Shown piece after piece: positions 14,195 to 15,505 of a stretch of DNA of 15,505 nucleotides (position 1 is its first letter; the number at the start of each line of letters is the position of its first letter). A program made the position numbers and the translations under genes. The notes under the pieces were generated by a model. It ran no database searches, had not been told where the DNA came from, and worked only from the letters and a program-made list of their open reading frames with translations. Origin of the DNA: Verrucomicrobia bacterium UBA1731 (lineage in GTDB: Bacteria; Verrucomicrobiota; Kiritimatiellia; RFP12; UBA1067); assembly GCA_002317575.1 (NCBI GenBank), contig DCIH01000087.1, positions 29,240-44,744 of the forward strand. Direction: 5' to 3'.

Positions 14195-15047
14195 AATCAC
14201 TTCCCCGGCGAATCCCAAGATCAAGCAGGTCGTGAAACTGCGGGATCGCGCCACCCGCGACGAGACCGGCGAGATGATCGTCGAGGGCTATCGCGAATGC
14301 CGTCGCGCGCTCGATCTCGGGTACAGGCCGTATGCGATTTTCCATTGCGACGAGCTCTACCTCAAGAACGAGAACGAACCGCAACTCGTGTCGGACGCGG
14401 TGAAGGCCGGCGCGCATGAATTCCCCTGCACGAAGACGGCGTTTCTCAAGATGGCGTACAAGGACCGTCCGGACGGTTTGCTGATGATCGGTCCGCATGT
14501 CGCGAAGAAGCTCGACGAACTCGAACTGCCGCCGCACGCGCTGGTGATCGTGGCGGAGTCGATCGAGAAGCCTGGCAACCTCGGCACCATCCTGCGCAGC
14601 GCGGACGCCGCCAAGGCGTGCGCGGTGATCGTGTGCGACCCGACGACGGATGTCCACAACCCGAACGTGGTGCGCGCGTCCACGGGCACGCTCTTTTCCG
14701 TTCCCGTGGTGACCGCCACGAGCGACGAGGCGCTCGCGTTCCTGCGCGCGCGCGGTTTCCGCATTCTCGCGGCAACGCCGCACGCGGAACGTCTGCATTA
14801 CGAAGAGGATCTCACGGGCAATGTGGCCATCGCGGTGGGCGCCGAGCAATACGGCCTCACGGCGAAGTGGATGGACGCGGCCGATTTGCGCGTGCGCATT
14901 CCGATGCTGGGGCTCGCGGATTCGCTCAATGTTTCCGCCGCTGCGACCATCCTCGTGTTCGAAGCGGTGCGCCAGCGTCTTGTGGCCGGCGTGGAGAAAG
15001 TGCCGGCGTTCGAGCCGTGGCATGGCGAAGGCCGCCACGACCATTGA
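14184..15047 (+). CDS. SpoU/TrmH-family RNA 2'-O-methyltransferase
   Basis: This 287-residue SPOUT enzyme should methylate a ribose 2'-hydroxyl in rRNA or tRNA using S-adenosylmethionine. The N-terminal part (1-110) is the substrate-binding domain (ITSPANPKIKQVVKLRDRATRD, EGYRECRRALD). The knotted catalytic domain has all three motifs: motif 1 ESIEKPGNLGTILRSADA (125-142) with the conserved N-x-G and Arg, motif 2 NVAIAVGAEQYGL (213-225), and motif 3 RIPMLGLADSLNVSAAATIL (238-257). The layout fits the TsnR/RlmB-like group acting on 23S rRNA, but the exact nucleotide cannot be read from the sequence. It begins inside the end of the exported-protein gene (11-bp overlap) without its own ribosome-binding site, so translation is probably coupled. 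Confidence 0.93.
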   Translation: MATEITSPANPKIKQVVKLRDRATRDETGEMIVEGYRECRRALDLGYRPYAIFHCDELYLKNENEPQLVSDAVKAGAHEFPCTKTAFLKMAYKDRPDGLLMIGPHVAKKLDELELPPHALVIVAESIEKPGNLGTILRSADAAKACAVIVCDPTTDVHNPNVVRASTGTLFSVPVVTATSDEALAFLRARGFRILAATPHAERLHYEEDLTGNVAIAVGAEQYGLTAKWMDAADLRVRIPMLGLADSLNVSAAATILVFEAVRQRLVAGVEKVPAFEPWHGEGRHDH

Positions 15048-15082
15048 TTCCAATTTTCCCACCGGCGCCTCTCTCGCCTTGC

Positions 15083-15103
15083 GGCGGCCTCATCGAGGCC
15101 GCC
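15083..15103 (+). terminator. 9-bp GC hairpin 35 bp after the methylase, possible terminator and left arm of a composite repeat
   Basis: GGCGGCCTC (15083-15091), loop ATC, GAGGCCGCC (15095-15103), followed by CTACCATTTT. The stem is strong but the T-run is short and starts 7 bp later, so termination is only possible. The same hairpin appears inverted at 15178-15198 with one compensatory base-pair change. Confidence 0.45.
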
Positions 15104-15198
15104 CTACCATTTTGCGCGTCCCATTTTGCGCGTCCCATTTTGCGCGTCCCGTTTTGCGCGTCCCGTGCGCATGGTAGGGCTGCCTCGATGAGGCAGCC
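15083..15198. repeat. Composite element: 28-bp inverted arms around a 14-bp tandem array
   Basis: The left arm (15083-15110) and right arm (15171-15198) are inverted copies, 26 of 28 positions matching. Each arm holds its own 9-bp hairpin with a 3-base loop. The two mismatches pair with each other within the arm, G-C in one and T-A in the other. Between the arms, four copies of ATTTTGCGCGTCCC (the last begins with G) occupy 15109-15164; the first copy overlaps the left arm by two bases. There is no coding content or obvious target duplication, so it resembles a small non-autonomous or palindromic intergenic repeat. Confidence 0.85.
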
Positions 15199-15204
15199 GC
15201 GCAG

Positions 15205-15240
15205 CCTCTCATTGCGTCCACGCCCCTCATCGTGTCCACG
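15205..15240. repeat. 18-bp imperfect direct repeat
   Basis: CCTCTCATTGCGTCCACG (15205-15222) is followed directly by CCCCTCATCGTGTCCACG (15223-15240), 15 of 18 positions matching, all differences C/T. It fills the space between the composite element and the tRNA promoter. Its role is unknown. Confidence 0.6.
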
Positions 15241-15274
15241 ACAATCTCCCAGCGAAAAAATTTTGAAAAAAAGC

Positions 15275-15303
15275 TTGCATCGCTTCTGGCGATATGATAT
15301 ATT
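15275..15303 (+). promoter_or_regulatory. tRNA operon promoter with A/T-rich upstream element
   Basis: TTGCAT (15275-15280), a 17-bp spacer (15281-15297) and TATATT (15298-15303). The predicted +1 is near 15310, 12 nt before tRNA-Gly. An A/T tract (15255-15272) just upstream resembles an UP element, common at stable RNA promoters. An overlapping TATGAT at 15293-15298 is at the wrong spacing for this -35. Confidence 0.6.
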
Positions 15304-15321
15304 CTCTCCCGTTTTCGCAAA

Positions 15322-15397
15322 GCGAGGATAACTCAGTTGGTAGAGTGCCACCTTGCCAAGGTGGTTGTCGCGGGTTCGAGTCCCGTTCCTCGCTCCA
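15322..15397 (+). tRNA. tRNA-Gly (anticodon GCC)
   Basis: A 76-nt cloverleaf. Acceptor GCGAGGA (15322-15328) pairs with TCCTCGC (15387-15393), with discriminator T and encoded CCA (15395-15397). The D-loop GTTGGTAGA, anticodon stem CCACC/GGTGG around TTGCCAA, and T-arm CGGGTTCGAGTCCCG are standard. Loop position gives anticodon GCC, reading GGC and GGU, and U73 is usual for glycine tRNAs. Confidence 0.97.
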
Positions 15398-15414
15398 GAA
15401 GACCAAGGTGAAAT

Positions 15415-15490
15415 GGGAGCGTAGCTCAGCTGGTAGAGCAAGTGACTCTTAATCACTGGGTCCAGGGTTCGAATCCCTGCGCTCCTACCA
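15415..15490 (+). tRNA. tRNA-Lys (anticodon CTT)
   Basis: A 76-nt cloverleaf starting 17 nt after tRNA-Gly. Acceptor GGGAGCG (15415-15421) pairs with CGCTCCT (15480-15486), with a first-pair G-U, discriminator A and encoded CCA (15488-15490). The anticodon stem AGTGA/TCACT holds the loop CTCTTAA, giving anticodon CTT, which reads AAG. The T-arm CAGGGTTCGAATCCCTG is standard. It is likely transcribed with tRNA-Gly. Confidence 0.96.
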
Positions 15491-15505
15491 TTCAAACCTT
15501 GACCG

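Noticed and set aside
15109..15164. Possible CRISPR array
   Set aside because: The 14-bp units are directly contiguous with no spacers, and no cas genes are present.

Overview
The window is GC-rich, densely packed and entirely plus-strand, about 15.5 kb of bacterial chromosome. The gene content is mostly conserved housekeeping. It includes a lipoprotein-export (Lol) permease and ATPase, a bile-acid/sodium-symporter-family transporter, TsaD, a beta-CASP ribonuclease, a phosphofructokinase of the plant/spirochaete type, PheT, a 6S RNA, a SpoU-type RNA methylase and two tRNAs. The Lol genes indicate a Gram-negative cell. The RG-rich zinc-finger protein upstream of pheT resembles a hypothetical protein I associate with Verrucomicrobia and relatives. 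The terpenoid-cyclase-like repeat protein, the PFK type and the hairpin repeats also fit the PVC superphylum, possibly Kiritimatiellae or Lentisphaerae. This placement is inference; no rRNA is present.

Layout. Positions 1-411 hold the 3' end of a protein with squalene-cyclase/prenyltransferase-like repeats, followed 4 bp later by a LolC/E-type permease (416-1645). A 254-bp mosaic of hairpins and 40-bp tandem units separates this from lolD (1900-2541). A heptamer tandem repeat precedes a BASS-family transporter (2601-3560). A promoter placing the start codon at the predicted +1 precedes a small exported protein (3614-4447). tsaD, the ribonuclease, PFK and a NeuD-like acyltransferase then run to 8979, tightly spaced, with an ATGA overlap between the first two.

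A near-consensus promoter (8984-9012) drives the zinc-finger protein (9051-10595) and pheT (10592-13024), which overlap by ATGA. pheS is not in the window. A region that folds like 6S RNA (about 13040-13195) follows pheT. Next come an exported protein with a long acidic/proline linker (13211-14194) and a 2'-O-methyltransferase that overlaps it by 11 bp (14184-15047). The 274-bp gap to the tRNAs holds a composite inverted-repeat element around a 14-bp tandem array and a stable-RNA-type promoter. The window ends with tRNA-Gly(GCC) and tRNA-Lys(CTT), both with encoded CCA.

The coding part is largely ordinary. The most interesting material is between genes. Two separate families of palindromic elements each vary by compensatory base-pair changes, which suggests the folded form is maintained. 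No defence system, CRISPR array, insertion sequence or phage was found.
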